The notes: generated by a model not told the origin, from the sequence alone. A stretch of 64,000 nt of DNA from Pelagicoccus sp. (GCA_028284635.1 JANQRJ010000014.1:1-64000); one strand, 5' to 3'. Positions 34,546 to 43,958 are shown, numbered from the stretch's first letter. Program-made: numbers and translations.

Positions 34546-36477
34546 GTGTCTGAGATGGGCGAGTTGCAGGGGGAGAAGGAGTTGCGAAAAGCATGGTGGG
34601 AGCGTCCGCTTGGCGTTTTTCACCGGGTTGAGGACTGGTCCATCGCCCTGGCGCTGGGCGGCATGATGCTGCTGCCGATCCTGGAGATCGTCTTGCGCCA
34701 GTTTGACAGCGGGATCTCGGGCAACTCGGCGATCCAGCAGCACCTGGTGCTGTTCGTGGCGATGGTGGGCGGGGTGATTGCGGCGCGGGAGTTTAGGCTG
34801 CTTTCGCTTTCGACTTTCACGGCGTATTTGAAGTCTGGTTACGCAGTGGCGGCCAAATTGATCAGCAGTTCGGTGGCGGTGTTCGTGACGATGGCGCTGG
34901 CAGCGGGGAGTTGGCGGTACGTCTTCAATGATTTCAGCGACTACGAGACCGAGCTTTTCCCGGGTTTTCCCTTGTGGTGGGCCAAGCTGATTCTGCCGGT
35001 CGGCTTTGGGCTGTTGGCCTTGCGTCTGACTTGGCAGTCGGGTGGGCGTTGGTGGATGCGCTTGATTCCGCTGGCGGTTTCGGTGGGGCTGTTTTTCACA
35101 GCATTTCACGAGTTCGAGGAATACGAGGCGGTGGAGAGTTTCGTATGGCCTTTTCTGATACTGGTACTGCTGGCTACGGTGGCAGGGACGCCGATCTTCG
35201 TGACATTGAGTGGGGCGGCGATGGTGTTGTTCTGGGGCTGGGGGCACTACTATGCGGATGAGGTGGGACCGATCCTGGCCTTGAATCTCTACGATCTGGT
35301 GAAGAGTCCGATGCTTGTTACGCTGCCGCTTTTCACCATGGCGGGATACCTGCTGGCTCAAGGCCAGTCGTCGCAGCGCCTTATACGCTTGATCAATGCG
35401 CTTTTCGGTCGGACGCGGGGCGGCCCGGCGATCGTGACGGTACTGGTATGCACGTTTTTCACCGTGTTCACCGGGGCGTCTGGGGTGACGATCCTCGCTT
35501 TGGGCGGCTTGCTGATGCCGGTGTTGAAGGCAGCGGGCTACGATGACCGTCGTAGCATTGGTCTGCTGACCGGCGCGGGGTCGCTGGGCGTGTTGTTTCC
35601 GCCTTGCCTGCCGCTGATTCTGTACAGCGTGGTGGCCTCGACGGCTCGGGTTAGCATTTCGCTAGAGCAGATATTCTTGGGCGGCTTGCTGCCGGGGCTG
35701 TTGCTGCTTTTGTTGACCATCGGATACGGGGTGCTGAGGCAGCCGAAGGTGGAGTTGGCGGAGGAGCGTAGCGAATTCGACTTTGGAAACTGGGTGGCCG
35801 AGTTAGGTCGAGCGGCTTGGGGCGCGATGGGCGAGATGCTGCTGCCGGTGGTAGCGCTCTTCGCTTTGTTTAGCGGCTACGCGACTCCGGTGGAAGCGGC
35901 TTCGGTATCCGCGTTGTATGCCACGATTCTCTATCTTGTAGAGGCGAAGTGGATACGGAAGGTCTCGATTGCCAAGGAGCTGCCGGGCGTTTTGGCCGAG
36001 TGCGGACTGCTGGTGGGCGGGGTGCTGCTGATTTTAGGCGTGGCCTTCGGCTTTACGAACTACTTGGTAACGGCGATGGTCCCCGACTCGCTGGTCAACT
36101 GGGCCACCGCCAATATCGAGTCGCCTTTGGTGTTCCTGCTTCTGCTCAACATCTTTCTCATTCTGGTGGGCTGCCTGATGGATATCTTTTCCGCGATTAT
36201 CGTGATCGTGCCGCTTATCGTGCCGCTCGGTTTGGCATTCGGCATCGATCCGGTGCATCTGGGCATTATATTTCTGGCGAACTTGCAGCTTGGATACATA
36301 ACGCCACCGATCGGGATGAATCTGTTCCTGGCATCCTACCGCTTCGAGAAGCCGATGAGCATGGTGATCCGAGCGGCCCTGCCCATGCTGGTGGTCTTCG
36401 CAATTGGGGTGTTGTTGATCACCTATGTGCCGGCCATGACGACGTGGCTGCCAGGTTGGGTCTTGGGTGATGGGTGA
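34546..36477 (+). CDS. Fused TRAP transporter permease (DctQ-DctM)
   Basis: The 643-aa membrane protein joins a small permease (DctQ-like, four helices in about residues 30-190, with NSAIQQHLVLFVAMVGGVIAA) to a large DctM-like permease (about 200-640). The DctM part shows LGYITPPIGMNLFLASYRF and TGAGSLGVLFPPCLPLILY. TRAP systems import organic acids or sugar acids with sodium, using a periplasmic DctP protein. No dctP is encoded nearby, so the binding protein must be elsewhere. Start codon GTG 34546 or ATG 34555; both fit. Confidence 0.9.
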   Translation: MSEMGELQGEKELRKAWWERPLGVFHRVEDWSIALALGGMMLLPILEIVLRQFDSGISGNSAIQQHLVLFVAMVGGVIAAREFRLLSLSTFTAYLKSGYAVAAKLISSSVAVFVTMALAAGSWRYVFNDFSDYETELFPGFPLWWAKLILPVGFGLLALRLTWQSGGRWWMRLIPLAVSVGLFFTAFHEFEEYEAVESFVWPFLILVLLATVAGTPIFVTLSGAAMVLFWGWGHYYADEVGPILALNLYDLVKSPMLVTLPLFTMAGYLLAQGQSSQRLIRLINALFGRTRGGPAIVTVLVCTFFTVFTGASGVTILALGGLLMPVLKAAGYDDRRSIGLLTGAGSLGVLFPPCLPLILYSVVASTARVSISLEQIFLGGLLPGLLLLLLTIGYGVLRQPKVELAEERSEFDFGNWVAELGRAAWGAMGEMLLPVVALFALFSGYATPVEAASVSALYATILYLVEAKWIRKVSIAKELPGVLAECGLLVGGVLLILGVAFGFTNYLVTAMVPDSLVNWATANIESPLVFLLLLNIFLILVGCLMDIFSAIIVIVPLIVPLGLAFGIDPVHLGIIFLANLQLGYITPPIGMNLFLASYRFEKPMSMVIRAALPMLVVFAIGVLLITYVPAMTTWLPGWVLGDG

Positions 36478-36527
36478 TGGGTCTGGGGATCTCTACAGCC
36501 TATCTGCTGGCCCGGAGGGCCAATCTC

Positions 36528-39500
36528 CTAGTTGGTGGCGTAGTGGTTGAAATCGTAGGCGTTTTTCGGATACTTGGAGAGGTGGCCTTTCCAATAGATG
36601 CGGGTGTCGGCGTTGAGAGCTTCGTAGAACTCCTCTCCTAGGTCCGAGTATTCGTCGAAATCGTATTCGCTGGGATCATACAGCTCCCCGTAGTAGGAGA
36701 GTTCGCTTCTTAGAGTGAAGGTTGCGCCTTCTGTTTGGTAGACAAGGGGCTGGCCGGTGGCGGTGTCGACGATCCATGCGTCGAAATGCTGGAGCGTGGC
36801 GAAGGCTTCGAGGGAGTCGGGGAGGGAGCCTTTTCGTTGCTCGTTGAGGTAGAGGAGGGTGGCGACGGCGGCTAGCCGAATCTTGGTCTTGGCGATGTCG
36901 GCCTCGCTTTGCAAGGAGTCCAGCTCGAGGGCGACGGAGGAGGTTCCGAGTTTGTGCAGGGACCACATGGCGGCGTCGATGGATTGGTCTTCGGAACGTT
37001 GGTAGGGGAGCTGCGCGAGGGTATTGATGGCGGGCAGTACGCTTCTTTCGAACTCGAGGTAGTCGAGGTCTCGCAGGGCGCTGTGGAAGTAGAAGGAGAG
37101 AAATGAATCCGGCAGGTACCAGAGGACTAGCTGCTGCTTGAAGGCTTGCATGCCTTGCTCGTCGCTGGGTGGGCCTTCGAGCATGAATATCGACTCGATG
37201 GCTTGGGCCTGAGCGAGGGACGCTTTTCGGGCAATGGATTCGTCGAGCGCGGTCTCGGCGGCTTTCAGCTTCTGGAAGAGCGTTTTGCAGTCGGCTGTGC
37301 TCGCAGGGGAGCCAGTGAGGGAGGCGACGCGAAGAGTCTCATAGGCTTGGTTGATTGGGAGGGCTCCTGTGGCGTGAGCTTCGGTGGCTCCTTGCGAGAC
37401 TTGGGCGGAGAGCTGGAGGAGATGGCCGATGCGGTGGTAGCCGGCACTTGGCTTTCCGTCGAGAAATTGGGTGACGGCATCGATGGCGATCGCGGAGGAA
37501 ATGTATTCGATAGTCGGGTACGAGCTGTCGTAGTCGAAGTAGGCGAATTCGCTGGCTTCATCTTCGGCCCGCTCTTCGATGGGCTGGTAGGAGAGGGCGA
37601 GGCCTTTGTCCACGTGGCGCATGGCTTGAACGAAGTCCCGGTGCCTGGCGTGGCTCTTGAGGCGCTTGGCTAGGTTGAGCGTCTGGCTTGGGTCGTTGCT
37701 GGCTTGCAGCTCGTGCAGCTTGCTGGTCGCTAGATAGAAGGGGTTTTCCGACTGGTCGAGAATGTCGTAGGCGGTCTTGTAGGAAGCGGCGGCGTTGAGC
37801 GGGTCCGCTAGGGGTGGCGCTTGATTATGAGGTTCGCGCAGTTCGGTCAGCTTCTCTTCGAGGGCGTCTGGCGATGGGAGACAGGTTCCTTTTAGAAGGA
37901 AGAGGCCTAGGAGGGGAAAGGCGGGGATGCTTGCATAAAGGGCGCCGCTGAGGGCGAGGGCGCCGAGGCGGGGAAGAGGGGTCTTTAGCTCCTTGATCGC
38001 TTCGCGAGCGATCTGGCAGCGTTTCGCGATGGGCAGCTTGCTGAAGGAGGGGATCTGCATCTCGGCGAAGATCAGCTCGAGGAGGGAGTCCTTGTCCACG
38101 GTTTCGGTCTGCGCGCCGATGCTTTCGCGTACGCGGCGAATGATGGTCGAGCTGCGCCAGAGGGCTGGAAGGGAAAGGGCGAGGCCAATCCCGATGTAGA
38201 GGAGAATCCGCAGGTCGAACAGGAATCCGAAGGCCGCCATCGCGATAGCGCTTGCGAGATACAGGAGGCACTGGGCGGCGGGAAAGCGAATGAAGAGGCT
38301 GTGATGGGCGATGTGACCTCCGTCGAGGGGAAGAATGGGGAGCAGGTTGAAGAGGTTAATGACGACAAGCAGGGCGGCGGCTTGGTCCAGCAGCTCCGAG
38401 TTGAGGCCTGCGAGGGCGGAGTAGAGCCAGAGTCCGGTTCCTATGAAGATGCCGGGGAGCGGGCCGGCGAAGGAGACGAGGATGCGTTTCCAGGGGGCTG
38501 CCTTGTCTCCTTCTTTGCCGGTCACGGCTGCGCCGAAGAAGGGGATGAAGAACATGTTGAGATCGCGATAGCCGAGGGCGAGCATGGCGAGGAAGTGTCC
38601 GGCTTCGTGAATGAGGAGCACTCCGATAACGATCAGGGTGGTGCTGAGGGCGGAATCCTGGCCGAGCCAGAAGAAGGTGGCGACGAGCGTGACTAGGAGC
38701 AGGCCGAGCTTGCCTAGAATCGAACCACTGCCTTTGCGTTCCGCGATTTCCTCGGCGTAGTGGTAGGCGACGAGGGAGTGGGCTAAGGAATCTTCGGGGG
38801 TGTTTTCGAGGATCGCTTCTTCCGTATCCAGATTCTTGTGGCGTTTTTGGAGGCCTCTGAATGCTATGCGGAGGGCTTTGAGGGAGTAGTTTAAGGTTGT
38901 GGAGAATTTCAGTCGAGCGGTGTCCGGTCCTGCCTGCACGGCTTGGCCGCTGATGATATGGTGTTCCATCTCCGCCTTTTGCAGGCCGAGGTTTGCAGAG
39001 ACGGTCTTGGCGGGGGTGAGGGCCTGGGCGGCGGGTAGGGTGTCTAGAGAGGCGAGGTGGCCCTTGATCCGGTCGGCGAGCGGGCCTCCGCTCGAATCGG
39101 AGATGCGTAGCACTGCTGGGACGCCCACGTGTGCGTCTGCCGGATCTTGGGAGGTGAGCAGGATGCTGTTGTCGGAGAGGTAGGAGAGCAGATCGATGTG
39201 GTAGTAGCGTTTTTGAGCGAGGTTCGAGGACTTGTAGACCTGGGCCCAGACGGTGCAGCTTTCGTTGCGATAGACGGCGACTGCGCGGTCCTTCACGGTG
39301 AGGGCGAAGGCTTCCTTGCGGTAGAGAAAGTGGCTGAATTGTAAGCCGTTGCGTTCCAGGCGGGCTCCGCCGGTTTTGAGGACCTGGATTTCGAGGGGGC
39401 TGATTTCGTTCGCTTCGAGGATGCGTGTGTCGGCGTTTTGGATACGCGCGGCCGATAGCGATCGGAAGACGGAGACGAAGGCGGCCGCGAGGACGAGGGC

Positions 39501-39536
39501 CGCGATTCCTAGGAGCGATAGGGCGAGGGTCAACAT
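36528..39536 (-). CDS. Very large site-2 protease (M50) family protein
   Basis: A 1002-aa membrane protein. After an N-terminal helix and a soluble region of about 250 residues comes the M50 core: zinc motif LLIHEAGHFLAM (His310, His314) and the third-ligand motif LPILPLDGGH (Asp404). Site-2 proteases cut membrane-embedded substrates such as anti-sigma factors. More helices follow to about residue 560, then a 440-residue C-terminal alpha-helical domain. This ends with a stretch (RKGSLPDSLEAF, then TGQPLVYQTEGATFTLRS) like one I associate with large Verrucomicrobia and Planctomycetes envelope proteins. The usual enzyme has 350-450 residues. No anti-sigma gene lies nearby. Confidence 0.85.
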   Translation of the reverse strand: MLTLALSLLGIAALVLAAAFVSVFRSLSAARIQNADTRILEANEISPLEIQVLKTGGARLERNGLQFSHFLYRKEAFALTVKDRAVAVYRNESCTVWAQVYKSSNLAQKRYYHIDLLSYLSDNSILLTSQDPADAHVGVPAVLRISDSSGGPLADRIKGHLASLDTLPAAQALTPAKTVSANLGLQKAEMEHHIISGQAVQAGPDTARLKFSTTLNYSLKALRIAFRGLQKRHKNLDTEEAILENTPEDSLAHSLVAYHYAEEIAERKGSGSILGKLGLLLVTLVATFFWLGQDSALSTTLIVIGVLLIHEAGHFLAMLALGYRDLNMFFIPFFGAAVTGKEGDKAAPWKRILVSFAGPLPGIFIGTGLWLYSALAGLNSELLDQAAALLVVINLFNLLPILPLDGGHIAHHSLFIRFPAAQCLLYLASAIAMAAFGFLFDLRILLYIGIGLALSLPALWRSSTIIRRVRESIGAQTETVDKDSLLELIFAEMQIPSFSKLPIAKRCQIAREAIKELKTPLPRLGALALSGALYASIPAFPLLGLFLLKGTCLPSPDALEEKLTELREPHNQAPPLADPLNAAASYKTAYDILDQSENPFYLATSKLHELQASNDPSQTLNLAKRLKSHARHRDFVQAMRHVDKGLALSYQPIEERAEDEASEFAYFDYDSSYPTIEYISSAIAIDAVTQFLDGKPSAGYHRIGHLLQLSAQVSQGATEAHATGALPINQAYETLRVASLTGSPASTADCKTLFQKLKAAETALDESIARKASLAQAQAIESIFMLEGPPSDEQGMQAFKQQLVLWYLPDSFLSFYFHSALRDLDYLEFERSVLPAINTLAQLPYQRSEDQSIDAAMWSLHKLGTSSVALELDSLQSEADIAKTKIRLAAVATLLYLNEQRKGSLPDSLEAFATLQHFDAWIVDTATGQPLVYQTEGATFTLRSELSYYGELYDPSEYDFDEYSDLGEEFYEALNADTRIYWKGHLSKYPKNAYDFNHYATN

Positions 39537-39847
39537 GGCGGATGGGAGATTTCGGAGTCGGGCTTCCGGCTGCGGTGATCGGACGTCGTTTTGCGGTCGG
39601 TGGGGTGGGCGCTTGGGAGTTGGATCAGCGTTGAAGTGCTATGGGGTTTCCAGACATGTGAAAGAGAGGAGATTCGGATTTTTGGGATCGGAGGATGGGG
39701 CGGCCACTTTAGATAAAATTGCCTAATGGCGCGTCGAAAGGGGCTCTGAGTTCTGGGGATAGGTTCTGGACGCCGCAACTGGGGATGCGCGTGTGCTCCC
39801 CTACAGCCTAAACAGCTACAGTCTATCCACCTGGCCCGGAGGGCCCT
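39537..39847. other. Intergenic region with one dispersed repeat
   Basis: About 310 bp without a gene between two minus-strand units. The last 50 bp hold a repeat listed separately. The remainder shows nothing recognisable and should include the promoter of the M50 gene. Confidence 0.5.
39800..39846. repeat. Dispersed repeat (CTACAGCCTA ... GGCCCGGAGGGCC)
   Basis: Contains CCTAAACAGCTACAGTCTAT followed by CTGGCCCGGAGGGCC. Related pieces occur at 36492-36521 (CTACAGCCTATCTGCTGGCC then CGGAGGGCC) and at 3788-3810 (GCAGCCTAAACCGCTACAGT). GGCCCGGAGGGCC forms a 5-bp stem with a 3-base loop. Confidence 0.6.
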
Positions 39848-40687
39848 TCACTTTCCCCCTGTGGCGGTGATGCCTTGGATGAAGGTCTTTTGAGTGAAGA
39901 AGAAGAGGACGATCAGCGGCAGGATGATGATGGTCGAGGCGGCCATGAGATAGTGCCACTCGGAGCCTCCGGCTCGGGATTGGAAAGCTTGGAGTCCTAG
40001 GGCGAGCGTGTAGTTGTCCTGGTCGTTGATGAAGATGAAAGGGGCGAAGAAGTCGTTCCAGCTATGCATGAAAGTGAAGAGGGCCACCACGAGCAGGGCG
40101 CTCTTGGAGAGCGGCAGGATGATCTGGAAGAAGATTCTCAGCTCGCCGCAACCGTCGATACGAGCAGCGTCCGTAATGCTCCTGGGGATACTGAGAAAGA
40201 ATTGGCGCAAGAGAAAGATGTTGAAGGCGTTCCCAAGAAAGAAGGGAATGTAGAGTGCCTTGAAGGTGTTGATCCAGTCGAGTTCGCGAAAGAGGGCGTA
40301 GGTTGGCACCATAATGACGGGGAAGGGAATCATCATGGTAGCCAGGCAGAGAAAGAAGACCTTGTCCCGTCCCCGCCATTCGATACGCGAGAAACCATAG
40401 GCTGCGAGGGCGCTGGAGAGAACGGAGCCGACGACGGACATGCTTGCAACGTAGAGGGTGTTGCCGGCGTAGCGCCAGAAGTCGCCCATGGAGGCGATGG
40501 CTTCGGAGAAGTTCCGCCACTGGAAAGCGCTGGGAATCCAGGTGGGCGGTACGGTCATCGTCTCCTCGAGCGGCTTCAAAGCAGTCGAAAGCATCCACAG
40601 AAACGGCATCGCAAACTGAAAGGCGAAAAACGCTAGAAGTATATAAAGTACGACCTTGCCGAGAAGACTGAGTTTATGAGTAGGCAC
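39848..40687 (-). CDS. Carbohydrate ABC transporter permease (MalG type)
   Basis: The 279-aa protein has six membrane helices. The EAA loop, which contacts the ATPase, is visible as AARIDGCGELRIFFQIILPLS. It also has the typical N-terminal FLWMLSTALKPLEE and the C-terminal end of MalG-type permeases. It is the last gene of a binding protein-MalF-MalG unit on the minus strand, 91 bp after malF with a hairpin between. No ATPase gene accompanies it, so a shared MsmX-like ATPase is inferred. Confidence 0.93.
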   Translation of the reverse strand: MPTHKLSLLGKVVLYILLAFFAFQFAMPFLWMLSTALKPLEETMTVPPTWIPSAFQWRNFSEAIASMGDFWRYAGNTLYVASMSVVGSVLSSALAAYGFSRIEWRGRDKVFFLCLATMMIPFPVIMVPTYALFRELDWINTFKALYIPFFLGNAFNIFLLRQFFLSIPRSITDAARIDGCGELRIFFQIILPLSKSALLVVALFTFMHSWNDFFAPFIFINDQDNYTLALGLQAFQSRAGGSEWHYLMAASTIIILPLIVLFFFTQKTFIQGITATGGK

Positions 40688-40691
40688 TGGG

Positions 40692-40791
40692 TAAGTTAAG
40701 AGTTAAGAGCGAAGAGTGAAAAGTTGGGGGAGATAGCAGGTGTGATGGGATAGTGTTCTCATTCTTAACTTTTCACTCTTAACTCTTCGCT
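40692..40791. repeat. Imperfect inverted repeat in the permease gap
   Basis: AAGAGTTAAGAGCGAAGAG with GTGAAAAGTT on the left is mirrored by AACTTTTCACTCTTAACTC on the right (about 18 of 20 in the core). The right arm reaches the 3' end of the upstream permease gene. Confidence 0.7.
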
Positions 40792-41711
40792 GCATAGTGG
40801 ACGCGGCGTTCGCTGAGTTTCATGAGAGTGATGGTGAGAGCGACTACGAGGAGGAAGAAGATGAGAGCCATGGCGCAGGCGTAGCCCATCTTCCAGTCGG
40901 CGAAGGCGCTGAGATATATATAAGTGGCGGCGAAGAGCATGGACCCTCCGGGGCCGCCGGGGGGTTCGTTGGCTCCGTCCATCATGACGAAGGGCACGGC
41001 GAATACCTGAAAGGAGGCGATCAGACCCATGATCAGGTTGAATAGTATGTAGGGGGAAAGCATGGGCAGGGTGACGCTTTTCAGCTTGGCCCAGAAGCCA
41101 GCTCCATCGAGTTCGGCGGCTTCGTATAGTTCGACGGGCGCCTCCTGCAGGCCGGCGAGGAAGATCACCATCGCATGTCCGAGTCCCCAGACGCTGGTGA
41201 TGGCGAGGCCGATCTTGGTGAAGCCGGGATCTTCCAGCCAGGCTGGGGTGTCTAGCTGGGTCCCTAGAAGCAGATTGATGCCCTCGGCGAAGGGGAGAAG
41301 AAACTGGTTGATCAAACCGACTTCGCCGTTGAGCAGCCATCTCCAGATCACCCCGAGGCAAACCATGGGTACGAGGGAGGGAAGGAAGAACGCGGTACGA
41401 AAAAAGCTCCTGCCTCGGGCCTGAAAATTGAGCAGCACGGCGAGTAGGCAGGCCATAACCGCGGTGAGCGGAACGCTCAGCGCCGCGAAGAAAGCGGTGT
41501 TGAAGATGGCCTTGCGGAAGTCGAGGTCGGTGAAGAGCTCGCGATAGTTTTCCGTGCCGATGAAAACGGGTGGAGCGAGCACCGAGTAGTCGGTGAAGGA
41601 GAGATAGGCCGTCACCAAAAGTGGATACAGGGCGAAGGCGAGGAAGCCGAGAATCCAGGGGCTGATGAAAAGCAGTCCTTTTGCAACTCGCGATCGTTCG
41701 ATGGGAGTCAT
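40779..41711 (-). CDS. Carbohydrate ABC transporter permease (MalF type)
   Basis: The 310-aa protein has six helices, an N-terminus of the GLLFISPWILGFLAF kind and the EAA loop AAELDGAGFWAKLKSVTLPML, typical of MalF-like sugar permeases. It partners the MalG-type protein encoded 91 bp downstream and the lipoprotein binding protein encoded 38 bp upstream. The sugar is unknown. Confidence 0.93.
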   Translation of the reverse strand: MTPIERSRVAKGLLFISPWILGFLAFALYPLLVTAYLSFTDYSVLAPPVFIGTENYRELFTDLDFRKAIFNTAFFAALSVPLTAVMACLLAVLLNFQARGRSFFRTAFFLPSLVPMVCLGVIWRWLLNGEVGLINQFLLPFAEGINLLLGTQLDTPAWLEDPGFTKIGLAITSVWGLGHAMVIFLAGLQEAPVELYEAAELDGAGFWAKLKSVTLPMLSPYILFNLIMGLIASFQVFAVPFVMMDGANEPPGGPGGSMLFAATYIYLSAFADWKMGYACAMALIFFLLVVALTITLMKLSERRVHYAAKS

Positions 41712-41718
41712 ATAATAA

Positions 41719-41800
41719 TCTTCTTCTGCTCCTACTTCTTCATCTTCTTCTATTCATGCGGTGATGGGGAAGCAGATGAAGAAGTAGAAGCAGAAGAAGA
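41719..41800. repeat. 27-bp inverted repeat overlapping the solute-binding protein gene end
   Basis: Arms 41719-41745 and 41774-41800 match at 26 of 27 positions (TCTTCTTCTGCTCC...). The right arm lies inside the coding sequence and encodes part of the Ser-rich tail of the binding protein, whose stop codon is at 41750. Confidence 0.85.
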
Positions 41801-43153
41801 TGAGGATTCTTTGTTCCACAGTTCTTGGTAGGTTTCCTCCACTCGGCGCCAGCGGCGCAGTTTGGCGTCGAGTTCCTTCTGCTGCTTGGCTTGAAGTTGG
41901 AGGAGCGCCTGCTCTGGGGAGACGAGGCCGTAGGTGATGCTGTTCACCGCTTCGCTGGCGTCGGCGAGGTAGCTGTTGAAGTGGGCGAGCTGGGGTCGGG
42001 TGCGGGCATGGCCGCTGGCTGCGATGTCGAGAAAGGTCTGTAGATAGGGATGGGGATGCCTGTCCTTGAAGTCTGGAGACACCTTGCGGAGCGAAGTCAT
42101 CTTGCCGTGGGCGAGGGCGAGTTTCTCCAGCGCGGGTCGACTGCTTAGATAGTGGATGAGGGCGAAGGCTTCCTCCCGATGCTCGACTCCGGCGGGGATA
42201 ATTGCGAGGTCTACATCGGCGATTGCGTAGTAAGGTCGGTTTGCGCTTTCCGAAGCTGGGAAGGGCGCTACGCCGTACTCGAAATTCGGATCGGCGTAGG
42301 ATTCGATAAAGTTGTTCATCCAAACGCCTTGCAGGACCATGGCGACCTTGCCGGTGAAGAAGGGGTTTTGTGGAGAGGAGAAGCGACCGAAACCGGAACG
42401 AAGTTTGATGAGCTCGTCCTGGCCGAAGCGCTGGTGGTAGCTGGCGAGCCACGCCGCGGTTTGCTGCCAGGCTGGTCCATCGAAGAGCATCTTGTCGTCG
42501 CCTTCGAAGGAGCCGTGTCCGAACCAGTTGCTCCACTCCGGCCGCCACCATCCGGGCTCGAGGGGCAAGTGGCCGATGCATTCGATGGAGTGATCGGGTC
42601 TGCGTTTCGCGATCAGGTTGTTGATACGCTCCAGTTCTTCGAGCGTCTTGGGCGGTTCTTCGGGATCGAGTCCGGCTTCGCCGAAGATCCGCTTGTTGTA
42701 GTGCAGGGCAGTGACCGAACAGGTTAACGGCAGGGCCCAGATGTGGTCTTTGTACGTCGCTGCATCCCAGAATGTGTCGAGGTATTGCTCGGCGCGGATC
42801 CCGTTCTGGCGACAGAGTTCGTCGAGTGGGATAAGAGCGTTGTTCTCTGCGTAGGCGGCGATGAGCTGGTTGCCGATGATCGCGACGTCGGGAGGATTGC
42901 CGCCAGCGGTGGCGAGCATGATCTTTGTTTGGGGATCGGTGACGTTGAGGGCTCTCACGAAGATACGGTCCTGGCTTGCGTTGAAGTCTTCGATCACCGC
43001 GTCGATGCCTTTGCGTTCGATGCCCGACCAACTGGTCCATAGCGTGACGATGGTGCGACCGTCCTCGGTCCGATCCTCGGTCTGGCGGGAGCAGCCGGAG
43101 AATAGGGTCAAGGCAACGACCAGAAGCGGGATGGTGAGGCAAAGGAGAGACAC
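41750..43153 (-). CDS. Extracellular sugar-binding lipoprotein of an ABC transporter
   Basis: From a GTG at 43153 the protein has 467 aa. It has a lipoprotein signal with lipobox LFSGC, then a family-1 solute-binding fold: VTLWTSWSGIERKGIDAVIEDF, ATAGGNPPDVAII, WALPLTCSVTALHYNKRIF and FTGKVAMVLQGVWM. It delivers a sugar to the two permeases downstream. An ATG at 43255 is in frame but would include an inverted repeat and overlap the divergent rsmE start, so it was not used. The last 17-20 residues (SSSSSASTSSSASPSPHE) are low-complexity and come from an inverted-repeat arm; they are absent from normal family members. Confidence 0.9.
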   Translation of the reverse strand: MSLLCLTIPLLVVALTLFSGCSRQTEDRTEDGRTIVTLWTSWSGIERKGIDAVIEDFNASQDRIFVRALNVTDPQTKIMLATAGGNPPDVAIIGNQLIAAYAENNALIPLDELCRQNGIRAEQYLDTFWDAATYKDHIWALPLTCSVTALHYNKRIFGEAGLDPEEPPKTLEELERINNLIAKRRPDHSIECIGHLPLEPGWWRPEWSNWFGHGSFEGDDKMLFDGPAWQQTAAWLASYHQRFGQDELIKLRSGFGRFSSPQNPFFTGKVAMVLQGVWMNNFIESYADPNFEYGVAPFPASESANRPYYAIADVDLAIIPAGVEHREEAFALIHYLSSRPALEKLALAHGKMTSLRKVSPDFKDRHPHPYLQTFLDIAASGHARTRPQLAHFNSYLADASEAVNSITYGLVSPEQALLQLQAKQQKELDAKLRRWRRVEETYQELWNKESSSSSASTSSSASPSPHE

Positions 43154-43161
43154 GTTTCTAA

Positions 43162-43230
43162 AAGTAGCCGAACTCGAAAGAGTTTGGAGTTTGAGCGGAG
43201 GTATCCAAACTCTTTCGAGTTCGGTTACTT
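43162..43230. repeat. 27-bp inverted repeat between divergent genes
   Basis: Arms 43162-43188 and 43204-43230 are reverse complements with one or two mismatches. They contain CCGAACTCGAAAGAGTTTGG. It fills the gap between the binding-protein gene and rsmE, so both promoters must sit in or beside it. Confidence 0.8.
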
Positions 43231-43247
43231 CCAAAACACCATATCGC

Positions 43248-43958
43248 GTGAACATCGTCCTCTTCGAAAGGCATGAAATCGATGCGCCGCTTTCTGCGGA
43301 TGATCCTCGGGCTCAGCATATCCTCAAGGTGTTGCGGCGCGAGGCGGGCGACGATTTCGATGCGGGACTGATCGATGGACCTAAGGGGAAGGCTCGGCTG
43401 GAGAGGATTGGTAGCGATGGGCTTGAGCTTTCGTTCGAGTGGAGCGAGATGGAGCCGGATTTGCATGCGGTCGACCTGATCGTGGGACTGAGTCGCCCGC
43501 AGACGAATCGCAAGATCTTGAACGAGGCAACTTCGCTGGGTGTGCGGAGTATCCGATTTATGGTTACCGAGCGTGGCGAACCCTCTTATGCGCAATCGAG
43601 CTTATGGGCAAGTGGGGAGTGGCGTCGGCATATCGTGGCGGGAGCGGCTCAAGCGTTTTCCACGCGACTGCCGGAGGTGGCGTTTGGCATGAGCTTGGTC
43701 GATGCGGTCGCTAAGGTTTCGGGTGGGGTGCGAAAGCGGATAGCCTTGGATAACTATGAGGCAACTGCTCGCTTGGTCGATGTGGCTACCGGTCGTGATG
43801 CGCTCGCGCTTGCAGTGGGGTCTGAACGTGGGTGGACGGGAGCGGAGAGAGATTTGCTGAGGAGAGAGGGCTTCGTCCTGGCGAACTTGGGCGAACGGGT
43901 TTTGCGGACGGAGACGTCGGTTGTGGCTGGGGTGAGTGTAGTTTTGGCCCGCAGATAG
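43248..43958 (+). CDS. rsmE: 16S rRNA (uracil-1498-N3)-methyltransferase
   Basis: SPOUT-class methyltransferase that modifies U1498 of 16S rRNA. The 236-aa protein starts VNIVLFERHEIDAPL and has the N-terminal PUA-like part (HILKVLRREAGDDF). The knotted SAM-binding C-terminus follows: LIVGLSRPQTNRKILNEATSLGV, ALAVGSERGWTGAERDLL and FVLANLGERVLRTETSVVAG. The GTG at 43248 is the only start giving a normal N-terminus. A REP-like pair separates it from convergent rsmD. Confidence 0.93.
   Translation: MNIVLFERHEIDAPLSADDPRAQHILKVLRREAGDDFDAGLIDGPKGKARLERIGSDGLELSFEWSEMEPDLHAVDLIVGLSRPQTNRKILNEATSLGVRSIRFMVTERGEPSYAQSSLWASGEWRRHIVAGAAQAFSTRLPEVAFGMSLVDAVAKVSGGVRKRIALDNYEATARLVDVATGRDALALAVGSERGWTGAERDLLRREGFVLANLGERVLRTETSVVAGVSVVLARR

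Noticed and set aside
41754..43142. 462-residue minus-strand frame rich in Arg and Pro
   Set aside because: Frame-shifted shadow of the sugar-binding protein gene on the same strand.
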